Shown here one piece after another: positions 37,263-46,044 of a DNA stretch of 64,000 nucleotides. The stretch is taken from contig AP012044.1 of the NCBI GenBank assembly GCA_000283575.1, positions 2,666,001 to 2,730,000 of the forward strand, given 5' to 3'. A model generated the notes under the pieces. It did not search any database and was not told the DNA's origin. It saw only the letters and a program-made list of their open reading frames with translations. Position numbers and translations under genes: made by a program. The stretch comes from Oscillibacter valericigenes Sjm18-20 (GTDB lineage: Bacteria; Bacillota; Clostridia; Oscillospirales; Oscillospiraceae). The first letter of the stretch is position 1. Each line of letters begins with the position of its first letter.

Positions 37263-37513
37263 GAAAGCACGTCCTTTAATATCTTATTATCCAAAGACAA
37301 GTCGGCGACCATTTCTTTCAGCCGACGGTTTTCTTCTTCAAGCTGTTTCAGACGCTTGGCTTCACTAACGTCCATGCCGCCATATTTGCTTTTCCAACGG
37401 TAAAAAGTCTGTTCTGTGATATTGTACTCACGGACAATATCCACTGCCTTCTTGCCACCCTCGTGCTCCTTGAGAATCTTGATGATCTGTTCTTCTGTAA
37501 ACCTTACCTTCAT
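37250..37513 (-). CDS. IS3 family OrfA (helix-turn-helix)
   Basis: 87 residues: [20 protein letters not shown], then [20 protein letters not shown], a helix-turn-helix, and a leucine zipper [20 protein letters not shown]. It binds the IS ends and starts the fusion transposase. ATG 37513 lies behind GGAG. It ends at TGA 37250, just past the slippage run. Confidence 0.9.
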   Translation of the reverse strand: MKVRFTEEQIIKILKEHEGGKKAVDIVREYNITEQTFYRWKSKYGGMDVSEAKRLKQLEEENRRLKEMVADLSLDNKILKDVLSKNV

Positions 37514-37644
37514 GTCAATCACTCCATTTTTTCTATTGTAGCATATCGTGACTAACATTCCTATTGACGAAGTTTTTCGGGTTCAGGTCATTAATAAGCA
37601 GTTTACTTTCCCAATGCCCAATAATTTTTGGCTTCGTATAACGT

Positions 37645-38460
37645 TTATAATCTTTCGAATATTTCATGGCTCATTGTCCGAAAAACCTGACAGTATTTTT
37701 GAAATCCATCCGATCCAATTATATAGATATTGGGCATATAAGCTAATCTTTTTCTAGAATATTCAATGCGTTCCAGACCATTATCGATAGCCGTGTGATT
37801 GCTTAATGCCACATCTACATTTTTGCGCATTGACGCATCGACAAAGTAATCCAATGATTTCAGGTATTGTTTCACTTCGGCCTTTGCCCAAGGCGGCGTA
37901 GTACCTCCCCATAATGCTGCCATGTGTTTTTCTCCGTTTTCTATTACAGGGAATATATAACTCAGGCAGCCAGGAGTATGACCAGGCGTACTGTAGACGC
38001 ATATTGTCTTGTCGCCTAATGTTACGGTATCTCCATCTTGCAGATAATGATCAATATCATAATCTTTCCATGTTTCAGGTCTATCCGGTTTTGTCGGATG
38101 TTCCTGCCAGAAAATATCATCCACTTTGGAGAGGTATGTGTCTACATGATATTGTTCAACAAACCATTTACCACATCCTGTGTGGTCAACGTGGCCATGC
38201 GTTAGAAGCAGCTTTTTGACGGTGTCAGAATCCCATCCCACATCCTTAATTGCACCTACGATCGCATTAAAAGCTTTTTTTGACGGCCAAATAGCATCAA
38301 TAAGAATCAATCCATCATAGGTCTTTAATACGAAGCAGTCTGTTTCTCTTTGGGCAACGATCAGTAGGTCATCAAAAATCAGCGAATGAGTAAAAAACGA
38401 CATATCCTCCATCGCTCTGATTGTTTCACTTGAAAAGGCTGGTTTATTTAGTCTCATCAT
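37645..38460 (-). CDS. Metallo-beta-lactamase fold hydrolase
   Basis: A 271-residue MBL-fold protein with the zinc motif LLLTHGHVDHTGCGKW (HxHxDH), a later metal His in YSTPGHTPGCLSY and LSNHTAID near the C-terminus. The active-site set is that of the broad glyoxalase II/B3-like group. There is no signal peptide, which argues against a secreted beta-lactamase. GAGGAG lies 11 bases before ATG 38460. It is flanked by an IS and non-coding DNA, so its context gives no substrate clue. Confidence 0.8.
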   Translation of the reverse strand: MMRLNKPAFSSETIRAMEDMSFFTHSLIFDDLLIVAQRETDCFVLKTYDGLILIDAIWPSKKAFNAIVGAIKDVGWDSDTVKKLLLTHGHVDHTGCGKWFVEQYHVDTYLSKVDDIFWQEHPTKPDRPETWKDYDIDHYLQDGDTVTLGDKTICVYSTPGHTPGCLSYIFPVIENGEKHMAALWGGTTPPWAKAEVKQYLKSLDYFVDASMRKNVDVALSNHTAIDNGLERIEYSRKRLAYMPNIYIIGSDGFQKYCQVFRTMSHEIFERL

Positions 38461-38796
38461 TTACTATGCACTCCTCTGTACAATTTATGTTTTATTTTTG
38501 CACAGAGGAAAAGCGATTCTTGGGCGGCATACCATCACTTCCTTATAAGATCTTCCAGTTTCAAAAGCATCAGAACTTTGCAAAATATAATAGTCAGTAA
38601 TACGTTTGCTTATAAAATATACTATCACATAAGTATGATCAATACAAGCCGAACCATTCCTGTCCCCATTGGCCAGTTTTCGGCGTGATGATAAGGTCGC
38701 GGTAACAGTCATGGGGAAGGTCAGAATGGCCTTTCGTCCGGGCGGGAGGCTGTTCCTCCCCTCACCCTCATTGCAAGAATATTTTAAAGACCGAGT
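38461..38796. other. Gap without a supported gene
   Basis: Short frames only. A minus-strand piece near 38650-38710 reads DLIITPKTGQWGQEWFG and ends in a stop; it may be a C-terminal scrap of a lost gene. Nothing else recognised. Confidence 0.4.
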
Positions 38797-39873
38797 TCAC
38801 TTGCTCTCATCTGTCACCAAAGGAAAAGTTACCTGCCACTTCCCCTCAGTATGGAGGCCGCTTGTATAGAATGAGCCATACAAAGAGTAAGTTTCAAGTT
38901 CACTCTGCGGAATGTTGAAGAGAAATTCTTGATAATCAACTCGATTATCACTATCTGCATCTTCAATAAAATTAACGCTGTAATCAGATTGGACCTTATT
39001 TCCATCCTGATCAACTAAATAAAAATACCCATGAGGATCAAAGGTCAGCTTACCCGTAGTAGCAAGTTGTATATGCAGCATTCTATCCAGATATCCAATG
39101 GCAGTCACATCAAGACCATTTATTGGAGTGTCAAGAGAGGAACTGGGAGTGAGCACGGTGTATTTGTCAGAAGCGTTCATATTTGATGTGGTGTCTTTCC
39201 CGCTGAAACCGCTGGCATAAACAGACTGCGTATGAGTCGCCTCCTGTACATTGGAAAGCTTGATGTCTACCGGAACATCCTCCAGTGCCGTTTTGTGACT
39301 GAGAAATTCTCTGACTGAAAACGTCACTTTACCACTTTTAATGTTGATGTCTTTGCCATCCATTGTAGAGATCGTGATAAGGAATGTAGCCGTGCGTGTT
39401 GTTTCATCGTAGCCAACCTGCTCACAATTGGAATTGCTGTCAAACGGGATGTGCAGCGAATAACTGTCGAATAGATCTGTCGTCTCATCCACGCGGTCTC
39501 CGGTAAGGTCCTGCATGGTAACATAAATTTCCGCCGTGTCATTATGAATATACGTTGATACAACTTCCATAGCGATCCCATTGTCCACGCAGGATTCCTG
39601 AACGGGGATAAAATACTGTGCGACTGTCGGCGAAACCAGATACATCAATTCATAAATTGCTGGCACATTAGCCGCTAAAACTGGAGTTGCCAACGTAAGG
39701 CACAATACGATTGCCGCTGCAACAGCAATTGGCCTGCGGAATATCGGCGTTACTTTGGCCTTATGGTTTTTTCTTAAATCGTTCGTCCCATTCATCATGT
39801 CAATAGTATCGGCAATCAACTTCGGATCGGTAGTGATCTTGCTATTCATACTTTTATATGTCTTTTCAAACAT
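38797..39873 (-). CDS. DUF4179-type anti-sigma factor
   Basis: A 358-residue protein with a cytoplasmic N-terminus of about 45 residues, one membrane helix (AVAAAIVLCLTLATPVLAA, about 48-68) and a large extracytoplasmic beta-rich domain, the DUF4179 pattern. It starts one base inside the stop of the sigma factor gene (TAATG), which fits a membrane anti-sigma factor that holds the ECF sigma until a surface signal appears. The signal is unknown. Confidence 0.8.
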   Translation of the reverse strand: MFEKTYKSMNSKITTDPKLIADTIDMMNGTNDLRKNHKAKVTPIFRRPIAVAAAIVLCLTLATPVLAANVPAIYELMYLVSPTVAQYFIPVQESCVDNGIAMEVVSTYIHNDTAEIYVTMQDLTGDRVDETTDLFDSYSLHIPFDSNSNCEQVGYDETTRTATFLITISTMDGKDINIKSGKVTFSVREFLSHKTALEDVPVDIKLSNVQEATHTQSVYASGFSGKDTTSNMNASDKYTVLTPSSSLDTPINGLDVTAIGYLDRMLHIQLATTGKLTFDPHGYFYLVDQDGNKVQSDYSVNFIEDADSDNRVDYQEFLFNIPQSELETYSLYGSFYTSGLHTEGKWQVTFPLVTDESK

Positions 39874-40352
39874 TATAAATCTCCTTTCAGCATTTCAGAT
39901 AATCTTGCTCGTGCCCGCGTGAGCTGTGTCCGAATGGTAGATTCCCTAATACAAAGGATGCTGCTGATTTCTGTAATTGAATAACCTTCATAATAGAACA
40001 AATGGATCACCGAGCGATACTTTGGCGCAAGTTTCTGCATTGCCTCGTTAATTCCATTTTCCTCGGGAAGCTCAAAGGTAAAGCTGTCCTCCAGCGGCAC
40101 TGTCTTGCGGTACCATGCGGACGACCAATGCTTTTTTGTACAGTTAACTGTTACACGGATAAGCCATGCCTTTCTGTGCTCTTCACTTTCAAAAACTGGT
40201 TCGCTCTGGACATACCGCAGGAATACCTCCTGAAATATATCATCGGCATCACTTTTGGAACCCACCTGGGCAAATGCCAATCGGTAGACCATATCTGCGT
40301 ATTTCTTCACAACTGACTCTGCGGTCGCCGTGCACTGCGACTCAAAATTCAC
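39873..40352 (-). CDS. ECF-type RNA polymerase sigma factor
   Basis: A 159-residue sigma-70 family protein. Region 2: YADMVYRLAFAQVGSKSDAD, DIFQEVFLRYV and HRKAWLIRVTVNCTKKHW. Region 4: LAPKYRSVIHLFYYEGYSITEISSILCIRESTIRTQL. GTG 40352 follows GGGGGG; a GTG at 40370 would place the ribosome site within the gene. It is coupled to the anti-sigma gene. The regulon probably includes its own promoter. Confidence 0.88.
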   Translation of the reverse strand: MNFESQCTATAESVVKKYADMVYRLAFAQVGSKSDADDIFQEVFLRYVQSEPVFESEEHRKAWLIRVTVNCTKKHWSSAWYRKTVPLEDSFTFELPEENGINEAMQKLAPKYRSVIHLFYYEGYSITEISSILCIRESTIRTQLTRARARLSEMLKGDL

Positions 40353-40421
40353 TTGGCAACCCCCCTTCACCTGTAATACCCCGCAGGCATCTGAAAAGCT
40401 ACATAGGATTTTAGTATTTTA

Positions 40422-40868
40422 TCATACCTTCATCATTTGGTCATGAATCTCCTGCGGCTTGGTGGTCATGATGCGGTACAGCTCCGTGTCTTTCGGGAAA
40501 TGGTCCACAAACGGCAGAATAACGTTGCCGTAAAACAGCAGCCCTTCGCCCTCGCCGGAATGGGTGACATAGGAGAGCTGAAACCGGATGGAACTGTCCA
40601 AACAATTGAGGAAATCGCACCAGCTATCAAAGATGGCGGTCTTGTCCTCATTCTGGTTGAGCTGATAGTTGATGTTCTGAAGCTGAATAGTCTTCGTATA
40701 ATAGCTGTCCGTTACGCGGCAGATGCCGTCCGGGAACATCCGCTGAAACGGGATACTGTCCTGCGCGGATTTTTCCTTTTTATCCGTCCGCTTCGTTCTT
40801 GCGACGGCGGCTTCAATCTGGCGGCGTTCGGCGCGGGTCAGTGTATCGTGAAAATGCGCCTTAACCAC
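40422..40868 (-). pseudogene. VirB4/TraE-type conjugation ATPase with large internal deletion
   Basis: A 148-residue frame that joins two ends of one protein. The first 105 residues (QDSIPFQRMFPDGICRV, TKTIQLQNINYQLNQNEDK) match the N-terminus of VirB4-like ATPases of clostridial conjugative elements. The last 45 (SYVTHSGEGEGLLFYGNVIL, DTELYRIMTTKPQE) match their C-terminus. The ATPase core of more than 600 residues is gone, with the reading frame kept. It cannot drive transfer. GTG/ATG start is uncertain. Confidence 0.7.
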
Positions 40869-41007
40869 ATCTTTTCGAGTAAAAAGAAAAGCGTTACACC
40901 GATGAGCGCACCGCCGCCAAAGCAGATAAGCTGCCGCTTTGTTAAATTGAGCAGGACCTTCGTTTTCATGGTGGTCAGGTCTTTTGGAACGGGAACATAG
41001 GCCAATT
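40866..41007 (-). pseudogene. PrgI family protein, N-terminal fragment
   Basis: On the minus strand, from TTG 41007: AYVPVPKDLTTMKTKVLLNL, then TKRQLICFGGGALIGVTLFF, the usual start of PrgI proteins encoded just before VirB4. It breaks after about 43 residues and stops. The normal C-terminal half is missing. Confidence 0.65.
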
Positions 41008-41075
41008 AAATCATCTTCTTTCAGGCATAAAGAAAACGCCTGCCTTACATAGACAGACGTTTTCGGTAGTATTGC

Positions 41076-41496
41076 TTAACTATTCATTTCACTTTTCCAA
41101 TCAAAATCGCCGGATTCCTCATAGCAATTCGGCCAATGGCTGCACCATTCTGGAACAACAGGATTTTCCACACGGTCAAGGCTCGGCGTGTACGGTTTAA
41201 TATCCAAAACCGGCGAACCGTCAAACGCTTCAATGTATGCGAGGCCAATCACCGCATTTTCATGGTCGATGTAGGTTACCTGTACACAATCCAGCGCAAT
41301 AGGATTTGGGCGCATGGGTGAGCGTGTGGCAAAGGTACCGAGCACTTCGGGACTGTTTTTATAGGGTTTTATTTCTGTAAGTGTGCTTCTATTCTTTGGA
41401 TTATCACACTCGGAAAACCCCCACAAAACTTGAATGTGGCTAAACCCATCCAATCCGGCAAGAGCAGAAGCATAAGTCTTGTCTAAAACAAGACTC
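41076..41496 (-). pseudogene. trmO: TrmO/TsaA-like tRNA methyltransferase, 3' part split by an IS
   Basis: About 140 residues of a TsaA/YaeB-fold protein: GLDGFSHIQVLWGFSECDNP, TFATRSPMRPNPIALDCVQV, DGSPVLDIKPYTPSLDR. TrmO methylates t6A37 of tRNA-Thr to m6t6A. The first 26 residues lie at 43064-43142 beyond an IS1182-family element. Removing the IS and one copy of the 23-bp duplication rejoins the frame exactly (LVLDKTYASAL). As it stands, the gene is interrupted. Confidence 0.85.
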
Positions 41497-43063
41497 CAGC
41501 CGGTAGACAAAACGCCGTTTGGGATTCAGACCCAAGCGGCGTTTTTCATGCGAATAATCGAATTGGGAACAACTAGCAGGAAAAAGAGAAAGGGAAAATC
41601 GTATTTGGGCTTGAACCTGGGGCCTTCCGATTTCCAGATTGCCAGCTTTTTGAGATTCATGCAGGCGAAAGTGAGCAAAGCCTGCATCGTCACTTTGGCT
41701 TTGCCCTGTAAGGTAGTATATCTCAACCCATGTTTTTCTTTTGCGTCGGCGAAAGCCCGTTCGATGGTTTCCGCACGCTCCCGGTAAATTGCTTTTCCCC
41801 GCGGTGTGTGGCGAAAATCTTCCGCGACGTCCAGATCGTTCGCCCATACATGCCGCGTTACAGTTTTCTGACAGTTCCTACTCTGCGTGCACTGCGCCCG
41901 TTCCAGACAGCATTTGCAGATTTGGTCGCTTTTGTATTCCCGGTATCCGTCACGGTTTGTGGTTGAGTAGCGCAGAACCTGGTTGTTTGGGCAGAGAACA
42001 CAGTCGTAATATTGGTCGTATACATATTCGTAGGGCTTGAAATATCCTTTTTTGCTCATCGGCCTTTTGTAAGGCAAAACCGGAATTCGGTGGTCGTCCA
42101 GAATCTGTTTGCAGATATATGGGATCTTGTAACCAGCGTCGGCAACAACGTACTTGATTTCAGGGAACGTGGCCTTTACTTTGTCATAAATGCTTTTGAA
42201 CATCACGCTGTCATGGACGTTGGCGGGGGAAAGTTCTACGCCAAGGATGAAGTTGTGCCGGTCGCAGGCTGTGTGCGCGGTGTAGGCGAAACATTTTTCA
42301 TGCTCCCCTTTGTGGAACATGCCGCACTCCGGATCGGTGGTGCTTTTTTCGATCTCTTTAGTCTGTCCAGCCCCGCCGCCTTTTCCCGAGTCGTCATCGT
42401 CAAATGGCTTTTTCCCATGAACCTCCCGGCCCTTGCTGATTTCCTCCATCAGCTCTTTTTGGTAATGCCGGGCCTCTTCCTGAACCTGCACCTTCATTTT
42501 CCTGTTTCGGTTGGCGCTGGCCTTGATATGCCTGGAATCAATGAACACCGCCTTCGGGTCCACATACTTCAGCTTCACCGCTTCCAGCAGGATACGGGCG
42601 AATATTTTCTCAAAAATATCGGTGCCCTCAAACCGCCGGGAATAATTTTTTCCAAAGGTCGTAAAATGAGGGATCGGATCGTTCCAGTCATATCCCAAAA
42701 ACCAGCGATATGCCGCATTGACCTCGATTTCTTTGATCGTCTGCCGCATGCTGCGGATTCCAAATAGATACTGGATGAACACGATCTTGAACAGCACTAC
42801 AGGATCAATACTTGGACGGCCCGTATCTTCGCTGTACCTGCCTTTCACCAAATCATATATGAAACTGAAATCAATTGCTTTTTCGATTTTCCTGAGAAGA
42901 TGGTCTTTTGGAACCAAATCCTCCATGCAGTAAAAGCCGATCTGCTTCCGGCTGTCTTCACCTTTTTGGTTCACCATCTTTTATCACCTGCTTCTATTTT
43001 ACCATCTTCTAAGCACTAAAAAAAGACAAAGCATCATTTCTCTGATACTTTGTCTACAGGCTG
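41497..43063 (-). mobile_element. IS1182 family insertion sequence (1567 bp) inside trmO
   Basis: The ends carry inverted repeats CAGCCGGTAGACAAA (41497) and CAGCCTGTAGACAAA (complement, ending 43063). It is flanked by identical 23-bp direct repeats at 41474-41496 and 43064-43086. The repeated target is itself a palindrome (AGTCTTGT...ACAAGACT). A hairpin at 41510-41544 lies inside the left end. Confidence 0.88.
41526..42977 (-). CDS. IS1182 family transposase
   Basis: A 483-residue DDE transposase. The N-terminal DUF772-type domain reads FSFIYDLVKGRYSEDTGRPS and IDPVVLFKIVFIQYLFGIRS. Catalytic parts: PKAVFIDSRHIKASANRNRK (Asp), KYVVADAGYKIPYICKQ (Asp) and RERAETIERAFADAKEKHG (Glu), with a CxxC-rich segment (ICKCCLERAQC). 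The gene fills the element. All catalytic residues are present, so it may be active. Confidence 0.92.
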   Translation of the reverse strand: MVNQKGEDSRKQIGFYCMEDLVPKDHLLRKIEKAIDFSFIYDLVKGRYSEDTGRPSIDPVVLFKIVFIQYLFGIRSMRQTIKEIEVNAAYRWFLGYDWNDPIPHFTTFGKNYSRRFEGTDIFEKIFARILLEAVKLKYVDPKAVFIDSRHIKASANRNRKMKVQVQEEARHYQKELMEEISKGREVHGKKPFDDDDSGKGGGAGQTKEIEKSTTDPECGMFHKGEHEKCFAYTAHTACDRHNFILGVELSPANVHDSVMFKSIYDKVKATFPEIKYVVADAGYKIPYICKQILDDHRIPVLPYKRPMSKKGYFKPYEYVYDQYYDCVLCPNNQVLRYSTTNRDGYREYKSDQICKCCLERAQCTQSRNCQKTVTRHVWANDLDVAEDFRHTPRGKAIYRERAETIERAFADAKEKHGLRYTTLQGKAKVTMQALLTFACMNLKKLAIWKSEGPRFKPKYDFPFLFFLLVVPNSIIRMKNAAWV

Positions 43064-43142
43064 AAGTCTTGTCTAAAACAAGACTCATGTCCTCGCCGTT
43101 ACACGCAATTGTCCCAATCGTATCAACTTTTAGTTCTGCCAT
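43064..43142 (-). pseudogene. trmO: trmO, 5' part
   Basis: MAELKVDTIGTIACNGEDM then SLVLDKT, with GGAG 10 bases upstream of ATG 43142. It is the N-terminus of the gene continued at 41076-41496. A TATAAT-like -10 lies near 43165-43170. Confidence 0.8.
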
Positions 43143-43200
43143 AAATATTGTCTCCTTTTCATTATATTTACGGCGCCGTTGATTCTAGTGTAGCAGAAGT

Positions 43201-43615
43201 TTAGTACACTTCAAGCCTTTTTTTAATGTGCAAGGTAACTAAATAGATCTTAATCATTCTCCCGTACACCATGATGAAAATGCAGATCGTCAGTGCCAAC
43301 ATGGTAATGCCCGCAAAGATGCTCTGTAACCACAGCCCGAACAGGGGGCCGATGTCCATTTCCATAAGCCGCGCTTCCAGATTTGCCGTGAAGGCGCTGA
43401 TGTCGATGGACGTGTCCGAAACAATCAGACCAGCCGCGTTGCTTGCCACACTTTGCGCCACGTCGAACACGCCCATAACGATGTTCCATGTGTTGGTCAC
43501 GATAAGGATGGCGCGGGCTATCGGTGACAATTTGAATCAGATCCAGCGTTATAATAAACGCGAGAATCAGACCGGCAATCGGCATCATAACGTTTTCGAA
43601 TGGGGTGTGAATCAT
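43201..43615 (-). pseudogene. VirB6/TrbL-like conjugation membrane protein, fragment
   Basis: MIHTPFENVMMPIAGLILAF (from 43615) and, after a frame change near 43525, ILIVTNTWNIVMGVFDVAQS then MEMDIGPLFGLWLQSIFAGI. These match the N-terminal half of VirB6-like channel proteins of clostridial conjugative elements. A piece of about 20 residues is missing at the frame change, and the C-terminal half is lost. Its order before PrgI and VirB4 is the normal operon order. Confidence 0.7.
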
Positions 43616-44028
43616 GTTGTAACTGCTGGTGTTACAAGAACCTCATTTGTCAAGGGGTTAGGGTGGAGATCTTTCGTAAGGAAAATACTACCCGCCCCTT
43701 GACAGTCTGGATAGTTGGAGCGGATGGCGATGTTTTCGTTGTTTTGGACGGGTGAATGTAATATAATGCAATTATGATATTCACCTATGAAAAAGTGTAC
43801 AACGGATTATTTATTTTGGAAAAGTCAAGAACCGTGCAGAATGTGAACACCCAAAATCTGCGGCTTATGCGGCCAGGTCTCTGGCGGCCTGGCCGCATAA
43901 TCTGCAGATTTTGGGCGGCTGCCTGCCGCCGTTTCCGGTCATGCAGTCAGGTGTACTATCCGGACGTGGAAATTCTTCTTGGCTGTACATTATTATGCTA
44001 TCTGAAATTTTAACATAAACCCAGAGGA
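43616..44028. other. Island right edge, no gene
   Basis: No supported coding sequence. It holds the long imperfect hairpin at 43850-43915. The Etf operon end begins just beyond, so the island boundary is probably here. Confidence 0.5.
43850..43915. repeat. 28-bp near-perfect inverted repeat
   Basis: 43850-43877 pairs with 43888-43915 with two mismatches and a 10-nt loop. It is GC-rich with no T run, so a terminator is less likely than a mobile palindromic element or recombination site. Confidence 0.7.
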
Positions 44029-44069
44029 TATAATAAAGGAGGGCATTACGCATGCTCTCCTTTATTATA
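44029..44069 (-). terminator. Hairpin at the end of the Etf operon
   Basis: An 18-bp stem with one mismatch (44029-44046 with 44052-44069), 10 bases after the etfA stop on the minus strand. Confidence 0.7.
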
Positions 44070-44078
44070 TCAGTCTTA

Positions 44079-45212
44079 CTACTTTGCGGCCTTGGCGGCT
44101 CTAATGGCCTCGGTGAGCATGGGGGTAACCTTGAAGAGGTCGCCGCAGATGCCGTAGTCGGCGATCTCAAAGATGGGGGCGGTGTCGTTCTTGTTCACCG
44201 CGATGATGCACTCGGAATCCTGCATGCCGGCCTTGTGCTGGATGGCGCCGGAAATGCCCAGAGCGACGTACACCTTCGGATGGACGGTCTTGCCCGTCTG
44301 GCCCACCTGATGGTCCGCGGACAGCCACCCGGAGTCGATGGTGGCGCGGGAGCCGCCCACAACGCCGCCCAGCTCGGCTGCCAGCTCTTCCGCCAGCTTG
44401 ATACCGCCAGCAACATCCTTGCTGATGCCGCGGCCGACGGAGACGATGAAGTCCGCGCCGATCAGATCCACCAGCTTCTTCGCGGCCTTGACGACCTCGA
44501 CCACCTCGGTCTGGACGTCATCTTCGGTCACTGTGAAGGCGGGCTTCACGATCTCACAGGCATCCGCCTTGGCCTGGTCGAAAGGATTCTTCTTCATCAC
44601 GCCCGGACGCACCGTCGCCATGGCGGGACGGAACCTCGGGCAGATGATGGAGGCCATCAGATGGCCGCCGAACGCAGGGCGGGTCATCTTCAGGTCCCGG
44701 GACACGTCGTGCTTCTCGCCCAGAACCACGGCGGTGTTCAATCCGTCGATCTTCTCCGGGGCAAGAGTGGACGCCTCCCGCAGAAAGTCCTTGTAGATGG
44801 GCATATCCACGTCCAGATGCGTGCAGTCCGCGCAAAGGCCGGTGTGCAGGCGGGCGGCGCAGCGGGGGCCCAGGTCCCGGCCGATGTTGGTGGCGCCGAA
44901 CAGCATGACCTCGGGCTTCAGCTCCTCGATCACCTGGCAGATTGCCGTGGTGTAGCCGCCGGTGGTGTAGTTTTTCAACATGGGGCTGTCGCAGACATAG
45001 ACCTTGTCCGCGCCGTAGCCGCCAAGCTCTTTGGCCAGACCCTCGACCTTGTCGCCCAGCAGCAGGCCGCACAGATCCACGCCCAGCTCGTCCGCCAGCT
45101 TCCGTCCTTCGGAGATCAGCTCAAAATCGGTGGGCATCAGCTTGCCCTGACGCTGCTCGCAGAACACCCATACATCCTTGAAAGCAGCGATATCCGTATT
45201 GTTAAAAGACAT
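44079..45212 (-). CDS. etfA: Electron transfer flavoprotein, alpha subunit
   Basis: A 377-residue EtfA. The C-terminal FAD domain has the family signature GGSRATIDSGWLSADHQVGQ, TGKTVHPKVYVALGISGAIQ and HKAGMQDSECIIAVNKN. The middle has TRPAFGGHLMASIICPRFRP, shared with EtfA of butyrate-forming clostridia. With EtfB it carries electrons between NADH, the acyl-CoA dehydrogenase and ferredoxin; in such operons the complex often bifurcates. ATG 45212 was preferred to TTG 45218. Last gene of the run. Confidence 0.93.
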   Translation of the reverse strand: MSFNNTDIAAFKDVWVFCEQRQGKLMPTDFELISEGRKLADELGVDLCGLLLGDKVEGLAKELGGYGADKVYVCDSPMLKNYTTGGYTTAICQVIEELKPEVMLFGATNIGRDLGPRCAARLHTGLCADCTHLDVDMPIYKDFLREASTLAPEKIDGLNTAVVLGEKHDVSRDLKMTRPAFGGHLMASIICPRFRPAMATVRPGVMKKNPFDQAKADACEIVKPAFTVTEDDVQTEVVEVVKAAKKLVDLIGADFIVSVGRGISKDVAGGIKLAEELAAELGGVVGGSRATIDSGWLSADHQVGQTGKTVHPKVYVALGISGAIQHKAGMQDSECIIAVNKNDTAPIFEIADYGICGDLFKVTPMLTEAIRAAKAAK

Positions 45213-45229
45213 GTTCAATTACCCCTTTC

Positions 45230-46030
45230 TCAGATGATGTGCTTGGCGGTCAGAATCCCCGCCAGCTTCTCGCAGCTCGCTTTGTCGGCGCCCTCCAGCA
45301 TCATGCCCGCGCCCTTCTGGGGCGGCGTGAAGGATGTGAGAATATTGGTTGGAGAACCCTTCAGGCCGATGGTGGTGGGATCGATCAGGGGATCGTTTTT
45401 CAGCGTCTCGTAATCGAAGGTCGCAAGCGGCTTGCCATAAGCCTCGAAAATGCCGCCCACGCTCATGTAACGGGGGGTGTTCAGCTCCTTAATGCAGGTC
45501 AGAAGGCACGGCGTCTTGACCTTGATGGTCATGTAGCCGTCCTCCAGCATGCGCTTGACGGTGATGGTGTCGCCGGTCTTTTGAATGTCGGCGGCGTAAG
45601 TCACCTGGGGCAGGTGCAGCTTCTCGGCGATCTGGGGGCCCACCTGGGCGGTGTCGCCGTCGATGGCCTGACGGCCGCACATCACGATGTCGTCCTTCTC
45701 CACCCCGATGCGGCTGATAGCCGCGGCCAGGATCTGGGAAGTGGCGTATGTATCGCTGCCGCCGAACTCACGGGCGGAGACCAGAACGCCCTCGTCCGCG
45801 CCCCGGGCCATGATCTCCCGCAGCATCCCGGCCGCAGGAGGGGGACCCATGGTGACGACGACGACCTTGCAGCCCGTCTCGTCCTTCAGCTTCAGGGCGG
45901 CCTCCACCGCGTTCAGGTCGTCGGGGTTGGTGATGGTCTGCATGGACGCCCGGTCCAGCGTTCCGTCCGGGTTCACCGCCACCTTTCCGGAGGTATCGGG
46001 TACCTGCTTTACACTTACAATGATTTTCAT
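45230..46030 (-). CDS. etfB: Electron transfer flavoprotein, beta subunit
   Basis: A 266-residue EtfB: MKIIVSVKQVPDTSGKVAVN, then NPDDLNAVEAALKLKDETGC, and a nucleotide loop VMCGRQAIDGDTAQVGPQIA. The C-terminal recognition loop before the end is typical. In bifurcating Etfs this subunit binds NADH and a second FAD. GGAGG upstream; 17 bases separate it from etfA and 14 from the dehydrogenase gene. Confidence 0.94.
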   Translation of the reverse strand: MKIIVSVKQVPDTSGKVAVNPDGTLDRASMQTITNPDDLNAVEAALKLKDETGCKVVVVTMGPPPAAGMLREIMARGADEGVLVSAREFGGSDTYATSQILAAAISRIGVEKDDIVMCGRQAIDGDTAQVGPQIAEKLHLPQVTYAADIQKTGDTITVKRMLEDGYMTIKVKTPCLLTCIKELNTPRYMSVGGIFEAYGKPLATFDYETLKNDPLIDPTTIGLKGSPTNILTSFTPPQKGAGMMLEGADKASCEKLAGILTAKHII

Positions 46031-46044
46031 GACTCTCTACCTCC

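Larger units (their letters stand above)
36390..37590 (-). mobile_element. IS3 family insertion sequence, complete (1201 bp)
   Basis: The ends are inverted repeats beginning TGACCTG at 36390 and, on the other strand, at 37590; both continue to GGAATGTTAGT with several mismatches. A TTAA flanks each end (36386-36389 and 37591-37594), the likely 4-bp target duplication. It carries orfA and orfB with a slippage site, so it may be active. Confidence 0.88.

Noticed and set aside
37645..38460. Secreted metallo-beta-lactamase resistance gene
   Set aside because: No signal peptide, and the motif is common to many MBL-fold hydrolases; a resistance role is not supported.
44052..45413. 453-residue plus-strand frame opposite etfA
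   Set aside because: Antisense shadow with biased composition over a conserved gene.
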